From an uncultured Saprospiraceae bacterium (GTDB lineage Bacteria > Bacteroidota > Bacteroidia > Chitinophagales > Saprospiraceae), in NCBI GenBank assembly GCA_937921825.1, contig CAKZVK010000115.1, forward strand, positions 1-38,351: a stretch of DNA of 38,351 nt, written 5' to 3'. The notes under the pieces were generated by a model that saw only the letters and a program-made list of their open reading frames with translations, made no database searches and had not been told where the DNA came from. The translations under genes and the position numbers were made by a program. Positions 24,716 to 33,706 of the stretch are shown here, piece by piece (the stretch's first letter is position 1; each line of letters begins with the position of its first letter).

Positions 24716-25705
24716 ATGAGTGAAAATCTTATTGATATTTCTGTTTCTAATGAGACAGCCCCACTAGAAGCCGTAATACTAGGCACTGCCAGAAACCTAG
24801 GTACCCCTTTTCTTAACTACGTAGATCCTGCACAGTGGTCTACTGAAATTGCACCCAAAGAAGATAAAATCACAGACCCTAAGTCAAGGCAACACTTGAT
24901 GGCGGGCACTTACCCTCTGGAATCACATCTAAGATTGGAAAACGACCACTTTGCAAGGCTGCTCTCTAAGTACAATGTAAAAGTCTATCAGCCGATCACA
25001 CTACCAAGCACCAATCAAATTTTTACAAGAGATATCGGCTTCGTAATAGACGACATTTTTATAAAGTCTAACATGGGCACTACTGAGAGGCAGCAAGAGT
25101 TTTTTGCAATCAGAGATATCGTAAGTAAAATCGCCCAGGAAGTTTTTTTTCCACCAAAGACTGTAAAAGTAGAAGGCGGAGACGTCATGCTACTCAATGA
25201 TAAAGTCTATGTAGGACAAGCGGGTAAAGGTTATGAAGGCTTGCGTTGCGATAGAACCAATCCAGAAGCCATACAATATCTAAAAGCAAAATTTCCTCAT
25301 AAAGAAATCATCGCCGTACCTCTTATTAAATCTGACAGAGTAGCTACAAAAAATTGCTTACATCTTGATTGTGCTTTCCAGCCACTAGGAATGAATGAGG
25401 GTTGTATCATATTTATAGATGGCTTTGCAGATAAAGACCAAGCGTATCAAATGATGGAAGATTGTGGTGGAGAGGATAAGGCGATTAAGATTAGTTCTGA
25501 TCAGATGTACAATATGAACAGCAACATATTCTCTATTGCACCGAAGGTGATTGTCTCTGGGGATAATGAAAAAGAATTTGGAGTTGTCAATGCACAACTA
25601 GAAGAAAGAGGATTTACTGTAGAAAAAATTCCTTACTCTGAAACTTCAAAAATGGAGGGCCTCCTCAGATGCTCTACTCTACCCTTAAGAAGAAGTAAGT
25701 TGTAA
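24716..25705 (+). CDS. Amidinotransferase / dimethylarginine dimethylaminohydrolase-like enzyme
   Basis: This 329-residue protein belongs to the guanidino-group-modifying superfamily (pentein fold: arginine deiminase, DDAH, amidinotransferases). The expected catalytic set is visible: FTRDIGFV (Asp106), EGGDVMLL (Glu153-Asp156), HLDCAFQPLG (His216) and the nucleophile Cys319 in GLLRCSTLPLRR near the C-terminus. Overall length is longer than DDAH (about 255-285) and near that of arginine deiminase-related proteins. The likely reaction is hydrolysis or transfer at the guanidinium of arginine or a derivative; the exact substrate is not evident. It has its own probable promoter 37 bases after the DinB gene. 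It is convergent with the BNR-repeat gene and 45 bases from it. Confidence 0.85.
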   Translation: MSENLIDISVSNETAPLEAVILGTARNLGTPFLNYVDPAQWSTEIAPKEDKITDPKSRQHLMAGTYPLESHLRLENDHFARLLSKYNVKVYQPITLPSTNQIFTRDIGFVIDDIFIKSNMGTTERQQEFFAIRDIVSKIAQEVFFPPKTVKVEGGDVMLLNDKVYVGQAGKGYEGLRCDRTNPEAIQYLKAKFPHKEIIAVPLIKSDRVATKNCLHLDCAFQPLGMNEGCIIFIDGFADKDQAYQMMEDCGGEDKAIKISSDQMYNMNSNIFSIAPKVIVSGDNEKEFGVVNAQLEERGFTVEKIPYSETSKMEGLLRCSTLPLRRSKL

Positions 25706-25750
25706 TGGATAGACTCCTCTAAAGACCACCCACTACAACTTAATCATATG

Positions 25751-28700
25751 CTAGTCTATCATCTTGATAGCACGTCCTGGCGTATATGGAGCATCAGCAT
25801 CCTCGAGACGATTTTCAAGATCCTCTAGATCTGTATTAATCATTTTCTTCAACTCCGCCAAGAGGGGTTCGAATTCCTCCTCAGCAATCTTATAGCTCAT
25901 CTTATGTGTACCTGTTGGATCAGAAGAAGAATTTGCCTGTTCATAATTTATCCATCCTATACGAGAAGCAGGAGAAGGTGGCTGATCTATATCTAGCTTT
26001 GTCTTGATATCATCACCAAAGAACTTTCTTCTAAATGCTTTAGTGTCTTTATTCAGTGCATAATAAGCTTCTAGTAATTCATCTGAAGGTTGCTCTACTC
26101 TATCGATGGCCACCTTGATATGCTTCATCCTATTACCGAGTTCTCTGAGCATATGCTGCGCCCCTTCTATTTTTCTTGAGAGCTCAGCAATATCTTTCTG
26201 GAAGTTTTTCTTAGCCTCGGTGTCTGTAGCAGGCATCACTTTATTTTCTAATGGTTTGATCTCAAAAGCAACCGCTTCTGCAAGTTGTTCTGTAACACCA
26301 TTATGATACCTAGAGAGACCCACTATATACTGTCCTGGTGCGACTAGAGGGCCTTGATCTTTCCCTGCGAAAGGATTGTAAAAAGAAGATTTTCTGAGGT
26401 TAATCGGAGACTTAGAGGCATAACGCATATCCCACTCTAGTCTATGAATGCCCTTCTTTTGTTTCTTTGTTAGTTTCCTTACGACTTCTCCAGCATTGTT
26501 CTTAATGGTAAATATTAATTGTGCATCTGCTTCTTCTGCTTCGCTGAGTAGTTCTTCATAACTTGGATAAGCTGTATCCTGTTTGTTTTTAGTTTGTTCC
26601 TTAGCGGCTTTCTTTCTTTTGTCTTTCGGTGAGGTGTAGTCCTCTCCTACATAATAGTCCATCAGCACTACCGAACCTAGATTCTTGGCAGCATAGAAAC
26701 CATCACCTTGGAAAGATTTGCCTGGCAAGCCTAGCGGCTGACTGTACTCAAACTGGTAGGCTGGTCTGATAGGAAAAATCATGGCCTGATCTCCCATATT
26801 TCCATCTCCCACTTTTCTAAGAGCACTATAATCATCTAGCACATAAAACCCCCTTCCAAAGGTCCCTAGGACCAAATCACTTTCTCTACGCTGGATCGCT
26901 ATATCTCTTACCGCAATCGTCGGTAATCCTGCTTTTATCTGCTTCCAATAGCTGCCACCATTCGTACTGAAGAAGGCACCGAATTCTGTACCACAGAAAA
27001 TCAAATTAGGATCTACATGATCCTCCTCTATACTATAGACGCTACCTCTCTCAGGAAGATTATTACTAATCTTAGTCCAGCTCGCCCCTTTATTATTACT
27101 CTTGTAGATATATGGCTTAAAGTCCCCATACTTATGATGGTTAAATGCTGCATAGATTACATTGGCATCATGATGAGAGCAATAGACAGAATTCACATAA
27201 CTATTACTAGGTACTCCACTGATGGAGCCATTTCGTTTCCAGTTAGCACCTCCATCTGTACTCACTTGGATGAGTCCATCATCAGTACCGACTACTAGTA
27301 AGTTTTCATCTAGAGGAGATTCTGAAAAAGCTACGATAGTACCGTAAGGGGAAGTAGATCTATTCTTAGCGACTGCATCTATGCCCCAGACCTTGTCCAT
27401 TATTTTTAGTTCGTTTCTATTGATCTGTTGCGTCAGATCTTCACTCATAACTTCCCAATTGTTGCCATAGTCATCACTACGGAATACTTTATTGGCCGCA
27501 AAATAGAGACGTCCAGACTTATGGGCACTCACTTGTAGAGGCGCATCCCAGTTCCATCGATAGCCATTTTCATCTTTTCGTTCTTTGGGTTGTATGCCTA
27601 CTTCCTCACCACTCTTTCTATCATATCTTACTAAGACACCATACTGCGATTGAGCATAGACGATATCAGGATTTTCAGGATCTACTTGACTCTCGAAGCC
27701 ATCTCCACCGTGGGTAATAAACCAATCAGAATTCAGAATCCCATGATTAGTATTCGTTCTAGATGGACCACCTAGACTGAAGTTATCTTGAGTCCCTCCG
27801 TAGATATTATAAAAGGGTTCATCATTATCTACAGCCACTTTGTAAAACTGCGTCACAGGCAGATTGGCTTTAAAAGACCAAGTCGCTGCAGCATCCCAAG
27901 TTTCGTAGATTCCACCATCGCAGCCTACTAGCCAGTGCTTGTTATCTTTTGGATTTATCCATATACAATGATTATCGACATGCTTGGTATCCTCGCCTAC
28001 TTTCTGAAAGGTCTTACCCCCATCTATACTCTTACTCATCCAAGTATCCATAGAGTAAATGATATCAGCATTTATAGGATCAGAAATTATTTCTTGGTAG
28101 TAGTTACCACTCGTGACATGTCCTCCTCTTTTATGCCAGCTGGCACCTCTGTCCATAGATCTATAAGTCCCACTCTTTCCTTCAGCGGCTTCTACTATCG
28201 CATAGACTTTTTCTGGATCAGCAGGCGATACTGAGAGCCCTATTCTACCCAGATCTACTGAAGGCAATCCATTAGAAGCCTTCGTCCATGTGTCTCCACC
28301 GTCCGTACTTTTATATATAGCAGAGCCTGGTCCGCCACCGAGATAGGTGAAGACTTTTCTTGCTCGTTGATGCGCAGCAGCATAGAGAACATTGGGGTCA
28401 GTAGGATGAATAATCATATCTGCCACTCCTGTATGTTTGTCTATAGAAAGTGTTGCTTTCCATGTTTTACCTCCATCAGTAGACTTATAGACACCGCGAT
28501 CACCGCCACTATTCCATAGAGGACCTACTGCTGCCACCCAGATAATATTAGAATCATCGGGATGAACTATGATCTTGGAAATGTGCTCCGATTCTTTGAG
28601 TCCCATATGCGTCCAGCTACTCCCTCCATCATCTGACTTATATATCCCATCTCCATAGGCCACTGATCGTTGGTTATTGTTTTCTCCAGTGCCTACCCAG

Positions 28701-29065
28701 ATTGTATTATGATTGTTAGGGTCCATTGTCACACAGCCAATTGAGTATGACCCTTGACTATCAAAAATAGGTTTGTAAGTCGTCCCCGCATTTTCTGTCT
28801 TCCAGACGCCACCAGAGGAAGTCGCAACATAGTAGATATGTGGCTTTTCAGGATGTACCGCAAAATCAGATATTCTACCCGAGGTCAAGGCTGGACCCAC
28901 ACAGCGAAATTTCAAGGCTGATATACTCAGCTCATCTATAGGTTTCTTAACTGAAGTCGTCTCTTTTGCCTTCTTGTTTTTCCTCTGCGCCGTACTTTCT
29001 ATTGAAAAGAAAGAAAGTGCCACTAGTAGTATAATTGCTTTGTAAAATCTCATATTGATTATCAT
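25751..29065 (-). CDS. Sortilin/VPS10-like BNR-repeat protein, exported
   Basis: This 1104-residue exported protein has a signal peptide at MRFYKAIILLVALSFFSIESTAQ. The second Met, at position 5, is an equally good start. Residues about 45-730 form beta-propellers with Asp-box (BNR) repeats: SDDGGSSW, STDGGKTW, STDGGDTW, SMDRGASW, SIDGGKTF, SDDYGNNW, STDGGANW, SNNKGASW and STNGGSYW. Such proteins are often labelled glycosyl hydrolase or sortilin N-terminal domain. I see no sialidase catalytic set, so an enzyme activity is not supported. A Lys/Glu-rich segment and a C-terminal part with an Ig-like strand set (NAGEVVRKLTKKQKKGIHRLEWDMRY) and helices follow. It is probably periplasmic or on the surface, in peptide or glycan binding. 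A close family is widespread in Bacteroidota. Confidence 0.85.
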   Translation of the reverse strand: MIINMRFYKAIILLVALSFFSIESTAQRKNKKAKETTSVKKPIDELSISALKFRCVGPALTSGRISDFAVHPEKPHIYYVATSSGGVWKTENAGTTYKPIFDSQGSYSIGCVTMDPNNHNTIWVGTGENNNQRSVAYGDGIYKSDDGGSSWTHMGLKESEHISKIIVHPDDSNIIWVAAVGPLWNSGGDRGVYKSTDGGKTWKATLSIDKHTGVADMIIHPTDPNVLYAAAHQRARKVFTYLGGGPGSAIYKSTDGGDTWTKASNGLPSVDLGRIGLSVSPADPEKVYAIVEAAEGKSGTYRSMDRGASWHKRGGHVTSGNYYQEIISDPINADIIYSMDTWMSKSIDGGKTFQKVGEDTKHVDNHCIWINPKDNKHWLVGCDGGIYETWDAAATWSFKANLPVTQFYKVAVDNDEPFYNIYGGTQDNFSLGGPSRTNTNHGILNSDWFITHGGDGFESQVDPENPDIVYAQSQYGVLVRYDRKSGEEVGIQPKERKDENGYRWNWDAPLQVSAHKSGRLYFAANKVFRSDDYGNNWEVMSEDLTQQINRNELKIMDKVWGIDAVAKNRSTSPYGTIVAFSESPLDENLLVVGTDDGLIQVSTDGGANWKRNGSISGVPSNSYVNSVYCSHHDANVIYAAFNHHKYGDFKPYIYKSNNKGASWTKISNNLPERGSVYSIEEDHVDPNLIFCGTEFGAFFSTNGGSYWKQIKAGLPTIAVRDIAIQRRESDLVLGTFGRGFYVLDDYSALRKVGDGNMGDQAMIFPIRPAYQFEYSQPLGLPGKSFQGDGFYAAKNLGSVVLMDYYVGEDYTSPKDKRKKAAKEQTKNKQDTAYPSYEELLSEAEEADAQLIFTIKNNAGEVVRKLTKKQKKGIHRLEWDMRYASKSPINLRKSSFYNPFAGKDQGPLVAPGQYIVGLSRYHNGVTEQLAEAVAFEIKPLENKVMPATDTEAKKNFQKDIAELSRKIEGAQHMLRELGNRMKHIKVAIDRVEQPSDELLEAYYALNKDTKAFRRKFFGDDIKTKLDIDQPPSPASRIGWINYEQANSSSDPTGTHKMSYKIAEEEFEPLLAELKKMINTDLEDLENRLEDADAPYTPGRAIKMID

Positions 29066-29172
29066 TATAAATGAACTTTCAATGTAGGAATAATTATAAA
29101 AGTCTAATAATTAAAACTGACTAGGGGGTCAGAGTCTGTGGATTAATTAGCTCTAGAGTACTTAGATATAAC

Positions 29173-29180
29173 TACCTTCG
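29173..29180 (+). promoter_or_regulatory. -7 box (TACCTTCG) of the rRNA methyltransferase gene
   Basis: It fits TAnnTTYG and is identical to the boxes before the cobalamin riboswitch and the cold-shock gene. It lies 39 bases before the proposed ATT start codon, which leaves room for a short leader. Confidence 0.5.
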
Positions 29181-29219
29181 CCCTTATTCTCTTATAAAAT
29201 CCTAAGTCTTATCTCCACT

Positions 29220-30389
29220 ATTGCTATCAAGGTTAAAAAAGCCGCTGAAAAGCATCTAAAGTCAGGGCACCCTTGGCTCTTTGAGAATAGCATCGTCAAG
29301 CAAAGCAAGGAAGGAGAGGCAGGAGATACTGCTATCATCTTCGATCAAAAAAATAATAAGTTTCTAGCCCTAGGGCTCTATGATCCAGATTCTCCTATAA
29401 GAGTCAAAGTACTGACGACACGAAATGGCACTCAACTTAATAAGGAATGGTTCAATCATAAATTCCAAACAGCATACTCGATCAGAAAAGCACTGATAGA
29501 AAATCATACTAATGCCTACAGACTATGCTTTGGAGAAAATGATGGTCTACCCTCTCTAATATGTGACGTATATGTAGACACTTGCATTATGAAACTCTAC
29601 TCTAGAATTTGGATTCCACATCTTGAAGAAATCAAGGCAGCTATTCTGGCAGTGACACAATGCAAAACCATAGTCCAGAGACTCTCTAGATCTGTCCTCA
29701 AAAACAGTAGCTTAGAAGATGGCGCAGTTATACATGGCGCTCTACCCGATGAAGAAATCCAGTTCCAAGAACATGGTGTCACTTTCTCTGCCAATGTTAT
29801 CAAAGGACATAAGACAGGCTTCTTCCTAGATCACCGCCACAATAGATATAAAATACAGCAACTTGCAAGAGGCAAAACCGTCTTGGACGTATTCTCTTAT
29901 GCTGGTGGCTTTGCTGTACATGCTTTAGTGGGGGGCGCCACCGAAGTGACTGCAGTAGATATTAGTGCCCAGGCCCTCAGCGTCGCTAATCAAAATGCCC
30001 AACTGAATAACAGCAAACTGAACATCCTAGAGGGCGATGCTTTTGAGGTATTGAAAAAACTAATGGCCCGAAAGGAGAAATTCGATCTTATCATCATAGA
30101 CCCTCCATCATTTGCTAAGGCTCAAGACGAAGTACCCGTGGCCCTAAAGCAATATCAAAGACTAGCTAAACTCGGAATCCAGCTTTTAGCTCGAAATGGA
30201 AAAATACTATTGGCTTCCTGTTCTGCCAGAGTCACGACAGATGATTTTTATGAAGCCTGTAGAGTCGGGCTGGATTCCTCTAGAAGAACATACAGCTTAC
30301 TAGAAAAAAGCTTTCATGATGTAGATCATCCAGTGAGCTTTCCTGAAGGCAGTTACTTGAAAGCGGGTTTATTCCAATTAGATAATTAA
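29220..30389 (+). CDS. rlmI: Class I SAM-dependent rRNA cytosine methyltransferase, RlmI-type, with apparent ATT start
   Basis: RlmI-type enzymes (COG1092) make 5-methylcytosine in 23S rRNA. From ATT at 29220 the frame reads M-AIKVKKAAEKHLKSGHPWLFENSIV, a textbook RlmI N-terminal PUA domain (about residues 1-85). The family's linker EEHGVTFSANVIKGHKTGFFLDHR ends near residue 206. The Rossmann domain follows with FSYAGG (225-230), AVDIS and IIDPPSF (Asp294). Total length is 389 residues, close to the 396 of E. coli RlmI. No in-frame ATG, GTG or TTG exists between the upstream stop (29169) and ATG 29589; that ATG would remove the PUA domain and much of the fold. A TTG one base away is in another frame. 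Either ATT is used or a base is wrong. Confidence 0.85.
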   Translation: MAIKVKKAAEKHLKSGHPWLFENSIVKQSKEGEAGDTAIIFDQKNNKFLALGLYDPDSPIRVKVLTTRNGTQLNKEWFNHKFQTAYSIRKALIENHTNAYRLCFGENDGLPSLICDVYVDTCIMKLYSRIWIPHLEEIKAAILAVTQCKTIVQRLSRSVLKNSSLEDGAVIHGALPDEEIQFQEHGVTFSANVIKGHKTGFFLDHRHNRYKIQQLARGKTVLDVFSYAGGFAVHALVGGATEVTAVDISAQALSVANQNAQLNNSKLNILEGDAFEVLKKLMARKEKFDLIIIDPPSFAKAQDEVPVALKQYQRLAKLGIQLLARNGKILLASCSARVTTDDFYEACRVGLDSSRRTYSLLEKSFHDVDHPVSFPEGSYLKAGLFQLDN

Positions 30390-30409
30390 TCTAGGTCTAT
30401 AAAAAGTAT

Positions 30410-30417
30410 TACCTTCG
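30410..30417 (+). promoter_or_regulatory. -7 box (TACCTTCG) before the cobalamin riboswitch
   Basis: It fits TAnnTTYG and sits just before the first riboswitch helix, so transcription would start at about 30423, exactly where the aptamer begins. This independent positional agreement supports both calls. Confidence 0.6.
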
Positions 30418-30419
30418 TC

Positions 30420-30592
30420 CCGACTAGGTGAAAGAGAAAGCCTCTTTCATAATAGGGAATCCTGTTAGAATCAGGAGCAGTCCCCGCTGCTGTAAGGCTC
30501 ATTTTTATTCTGAAGAATCTGCAACCACTGTCCATAATTTATGGATGGGAAGGTCCTCCTCAGAGAGCTAAGCCAGAAGACCTGCCTACTCG
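30420..30592 (+). promoter_or_regulatory. Cobalamin (AdoCbl) riboswitch
   Basis: The conserved parts appear in order: an AGGTG entry with paired AAAGAG/CTCTTT, the GGGAATCC ... CAGTCCCCGCTGCTGTAAG core (about 30454-30496), CCACTG, a GGGAAGG segment near 30547, and the B12 box AAGCCAGAAGACCTGCC at 30570-30586. It precedes a BtuB-like receptor gene by about 75 bases. Binding of cobalamin should switch the operon off. No strong intrinsic terminator is seen before the gene, although a T7 run lies near 30603, so control may act on translation. Confidence 0.93.
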
Positions 30593-30665
30593 AATGTTAT
30601 AATTTTTTTCTCGGTGGAAGAAGAAGGTTATTGTGCTATTACTTTTTCAAAACTATTGAATACGT

Positions 30666-32528
30666 ATGATCCTCTCGAGGACTGCAGTATTATTCATTTT
30701 GAGTCTTGCGACCCTGTGCTCTTATGCTCAGACAGATTCTGTATGGCATAAAGAGTTAGCTATAATTTCTATTTCGGAATCTATACCACTAGGAAAGCAA
30801 AAGACCATAAAAACTGAATCCCTTTCTGGACTGTCTGACGCTGGCCAAGGATTAAGTAACACCAGTGCTACTTATATAAAATCTTATGGACTAGGTAGTC
30901 TTGCTACTCTTTCTCTATGGGGCGGATCTGCAAGTCAGACCTTAGTGACCTGGGAGGACTTACCTATCACCAATCCCATGTTAGGACTCACAGATCTATC
31001 GCTGATTCCCATGACAAGAAATCAAGAAGTAAAGCTGAATAAAGGTGGCGCTTCTACCACCCATAGTTCAGGGGCTCTCACAGGAGTCATGTCTATCCAT
31101 CAACCCATCCATTATTCAGATCTGGTGGCTAATCTTACACTAGATCTATGGAAAGGAAGCTTTGGAGAATACGGAAGTCAATTCAATATAAATAAGTCAG
31201 GTAAGCAATTCTACTTAGACCTCAGTGCCTTTCACAAACAAGCGGACAACAACTTTAATTATAACAGAGGCAATCAAGTCGAGCAACTTGAAAATGCAGA
31301 TTTCTCACTCACTGGAATTACATTGACCAGTGGCTATCTAATCAACGTACAAAACCAACTGCAACTAAATCTCTGGTTACAAGAGTCGGAAAAAGGCATC
31401 CCTCCTACCCTCACGCAAACAAGGTCAGTAGCAAGACAAGAAGACAAACTTAATCGCCTAAAAGTAAAGTGGACTCATACTAACGATAAGTATAAGTTTG
31501 TATCTCACCTAGCCGTCTCAGATGAAGATAACAACTATGCTGATCCTCAGATTTTATTGACTGCTGAGAATAGTTTTCTGAATCTCTATCATAGTTCTTT
31601 ACTCCAGTATTATTGGGCTAAAACAAAGCTCACTACAAAATATGATCTGACAAAAACCAAAGGGTTCTCCAAATCCTATGATGCCTCTCAGGAAGAACTA
31701 AATATCTTTTCTAGCTATGTAGAACTAGAACATCAGTTAGACAGATTTCATTTAACAGCCGCTCTAAGAAAGGAATGGAGAACTTTTGCGACGCCGCCGA
31801 TTACTCCTTTACTGGAACTACGATATACCCTGTCAAAGTGGAGCAGTTCTATAAAACTATCTAGAGAATACAGAGCACCGACACTAAATGAACTCTATTG
31901 GGTACCCGGAGGCAACAAAGACTTACGTCCCGAGAATGGCTGGAACAAAGAGTTATGGATAAACTATAGGTATGAGCCCAAGGGCCTTGCATTCACCACT
32001 GCTTTCTATCACAGAAAAATCAATGACTGGATATTATGGGCACCATTAGAGAATCAATTCATCTGGTCTGCTCTCAATTTAGGAGCAGTAAGAAGTTATG
32101 GCTTTGACACAGAAATCTCAAAGAGAATTCGCTCGGCCAACTGGTCACAGGAATTCCAGCTTGCAATTAATTACAATCGCTCTGAAAATCTTATAGAACA
32201 GAGAGCGCCTAGAATCGAGCAAGGAGATCAACTCATCTATACGCCTCTATGGAATACACATGCAGGGTATAGACTAGACCTTAATAAGCTCCGTGCTGGG
32301 ATAGATTTAAACTACACCAGTTCAGCGAGAGGTATCAATGAAGATGTAGCTGCCTTCTACAACACCAGGTTTTTCATACACTACGATATAATTTATAAGC
32401 ATACTACTAATACGTTTTCTTTCACTATTGACAATCTCTTAGATGCAGATTATAGGGTCATAGAACGCAGGCCTATGCCAGGCAGGCAATTTATTTTGAA
32501 ATGGACATTAAACTTTAATAAAACATGA
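30666..32528 (+). CDS. btuB: TonB-dependent outer-membrane receptor, BtuB-like
   Basis: This 620-residue outer-membrane protein has a signal peptide (MILSRTAVLFILSLATLCSYA). A plug domain covers about residues 45-150 (SATYIKSYGLGSLATLSLWGGSASQTLVTWEDLPITNP, then KGGASTTHSSGALTGVMSI). A 22-strand-type barrel follows, containing IKLSREYRAPTLNELYW and LRPENGW. It ends DNLLDADYRVIERRPMPGRQFILKWTLNFNK. This closely follows TonB-dependent receptors of the BtuB/FepA class. The cobalamin riboswitch directly upstream assigns the substrate to vitamin B12 or another corrinoid. The stop overlaps the start of the next gene as ATGA, which couples the two. Confidence 0.9.
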   Translation: MILSRTAVLFILSLATLCSYAQTDSVWHKELAIISISESIPLGKQKTIKTESLSGLSDAGQGLSNTSATYIKSYGLGSLATLSLWGGSASQTLVTWEDLPITNPMLGLTDLSLIPMTRNQEVKLNKGGASTTHSSGALTGVMSIHQPIHYSDLVANLTLDLWKGSFGEYGSQFNINKSGKQFYLDLSAFHKQADNNFNYNRGNQVEQLENADFSLTGITLTSGYLINVQNQLQLNLWLQESEKGIPPTLTQTRSVARQEDKLNRLKVKWTHTNDKYKFVSHLAVSDEDNNYADPQILLTAENSFLNLYHSSLLQYYWAKTKLTTKYDLTKTKGFSKSYDASQEELNIFSSYVELEHQLDRFHLTAALRKEWRTFATPPITPLLELRYTLSKWSSSIKLSREYRAPTLNELYWVPGGNKDLRPENGWNKELWINYRYEPKGLAFTTAFYHRKINDWILWAPLENQFIWSALNLGAVRSYGFDTEISKRIRSANWSQEFQLAINYNRSENLIEQRAPRIEQGDQLIYTPLWNTHAGYRLDLNKLRAGIDLNYTSSARGINEDVAAFYNTRFFIHYDIIYKHTTNTFSFTIDNLLDADYRVIERRPMPGRQFILKWTLNFNKT

Positions 32529-33487
32529 GACTTTTTACACTTATTTTAATTCTTCTTACAGTAGAACTTACTGCACAAACCACTGCAGATTTTGAATCTT
32601 TCAATCTTCCTCAAGACACCTTCCTCAATGGGAGTGACGGCTCTGGTGGTTTTGATGATGGCAATATCAGATTACACAATAGTTATAATGACGAATGGGA
32701 CTCATGGTCAGGTTGGGCTATTAGTACTATGACGGATACTATTACACCGGGATTCACTAATCAATACAGCTGTATAAGTGGCGGTGGAGCGAATGACTCT
32801 GATGCCTATGCTACGGCTTTTGTAGATGGAGAAAGTCTCCTTCACACCACTGGGGAGGGTCGTGGAGTGGTAGAAGGTTTTTACATAAACAATGCCACCT
32901 ATGCCTATCTCAGTATGCTAGAGGGAGATGCCTTTGCAAAGAAATTTGGAGGTGTAGATGGGACTGACCCAGATTACTTCTACCTCTCTATAAAAGAGCA
33001 CGGAAGAAGAAATGTCAATAATGACAGTCTTATTTTCTACTTAGCAGATTTTCGTTCTGATAATCCTGAAGAAGATTATATCCTAAATGAATGGACTTAC
33101 GTCTCTCTAGAGCAATTTGAAAATGTAGATACACTTTCATTCCAGCTGTACACCAGTGATAAAGGTTTATTTGGTAATAATACCCCTTCCTACTTCTGTA
33201 TAGATGAGCTTACTACAACTGATATGGCCTTAACATCTGTGAAGCAGCCTGCAGAACCTACGATAGATATCTTTCCTAACCCTACTTCGGAGCAAATCAA
33301 TTGTCGAGCAGGCGAGGAGATCAGTTTTTACTCTATTAGCGATATAAATGGGAAAGCTATAGTAATGAATCAGAATATGAACCAAGCTCATTCTATAAAT
33401 GTGAGTCTACTTGATGCAGGGGTCTATATTCTGAATCTGGCCTTCAGAAATGGGTCAGTTAGCACAACAAAATTCATAAAGCAGTAG
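32525..33487 (+). CDS. DUF4465 protein with T9SS sorting domain, vitamin B12 uptake operon
   Basis: This 320-residue protein has a signal peptide (MRLFTLILILLTVELTAQ). A DUF4465-like domain covers about residues 22-235, with NGSDGSGGFDDGNIRLHNSYN, WDSWSGWAISTMTD, VVEGFYINNATYAYLSMLEGD and PSYFCIDELTT. A T9SS type A sorting domain follows at about 245-320 (DIFPNPTSEQINCRAG, then DAGVYILNLAF and KFIKQ). It is the second gene of the cobalamin riboswitch operon, overlapping btuB by 4 bases. DUF4465 proteins recur near B12 transport genes in Bacteroidota (my recollection) and may capture corrinoids at the cell surface; here the T9SS delivers the protein. The B12-binding role is inferred from the operon. 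Confidence 0.85.
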   Translation: MRLFTLILILLTVELTAQTTADFESFNLPQDTFLNGSDGSGGFDDGNIRLHNSYNDEWDSWSGWAISTMTDTITPGFTNQYSCISGGGANDSDAYATAFVDGESLLHTTGEGRGVVEGFYINNATYAYLSMLEGDAFAKKFGGVDGTDPDYFYLSIKEHGRRNVNNDSLIFYLADFRSDNPEEDYILNEWTYVSLEQFENVDTLSFQLYTSDKGLFGNNTPSYFCIDELTTTDMALTSVKQPAEPTIDIFPNPTSEQINCRAGEEISFYSISDINGKAIVMNQNMNQAHSINVSLLDAGVYILNLAFRNGSVSTTKFIKQ

Positions 33488-33521
33488 AAATTCATCATTT
33501 TATTGATAAAATTTCGAGAAT

Positions 33522-33576
33522 ACTACTGGCTTATAAATTACTGATAATCAACTATCTAGATTTATAGGCCAGTAGT
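33522..33576 (+). repeat. Long stem-loop after the B12 operon
   Basis: Seventeen bases at 33522-33538 pair with 33560-33576 without interruption (one U-G wobble) around a 21-base loop. The arms include ACTACTGGC and GCCAGTAGT. It starts 34 bases after the stop of the DUF4465 gene. No strong T-run follows, so it may stabilise the 3' end or act as a factor-assisted terminator. Confidence 0.55.
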
Positions 33577-33673
33577 TATTTGCTAAAATCAAAGAAAAAA
33601 GAGCAACTCACCCAACCTCATCAATAGCTACTCCGTCTTTATAATCAGATTAGCTATGAAAAAACTCTACTAT

Positions 33674-33706
33674 AAAGAACAGAAGGGTTTTTCCCTTTTA
33701 TTCTTT
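33674..33706 (+). terminator. Possible intrinsic terminator
   Basis: AAGGG-TTTTT-CCCTT (33683-33697) forms a compact hairpin. Flanking AAAGAA and TTCTTT can extend it, and the 3' side is T-rich. It lies within the 373-base gap 33488-33860, which otherwise holds no gene. The rest of the gap, down to the sigma factor at 33861, is AT-rich without a clear promoter box. Confidence 0.4.

Noticed and set aside
25751-29065. Sialidase or other glycoside hydrolase
   Set aside because: Asp-box repeats alone mark a propeller fold; the sialidase arginine triad and nucleophile are not evident.
29589-30389. Short form of the methyltransferase beginning at ATG 29589
   Set aside because: It would lack the PUA domain and the start of the linker, while coding sequence for both is present and in frame upstream.
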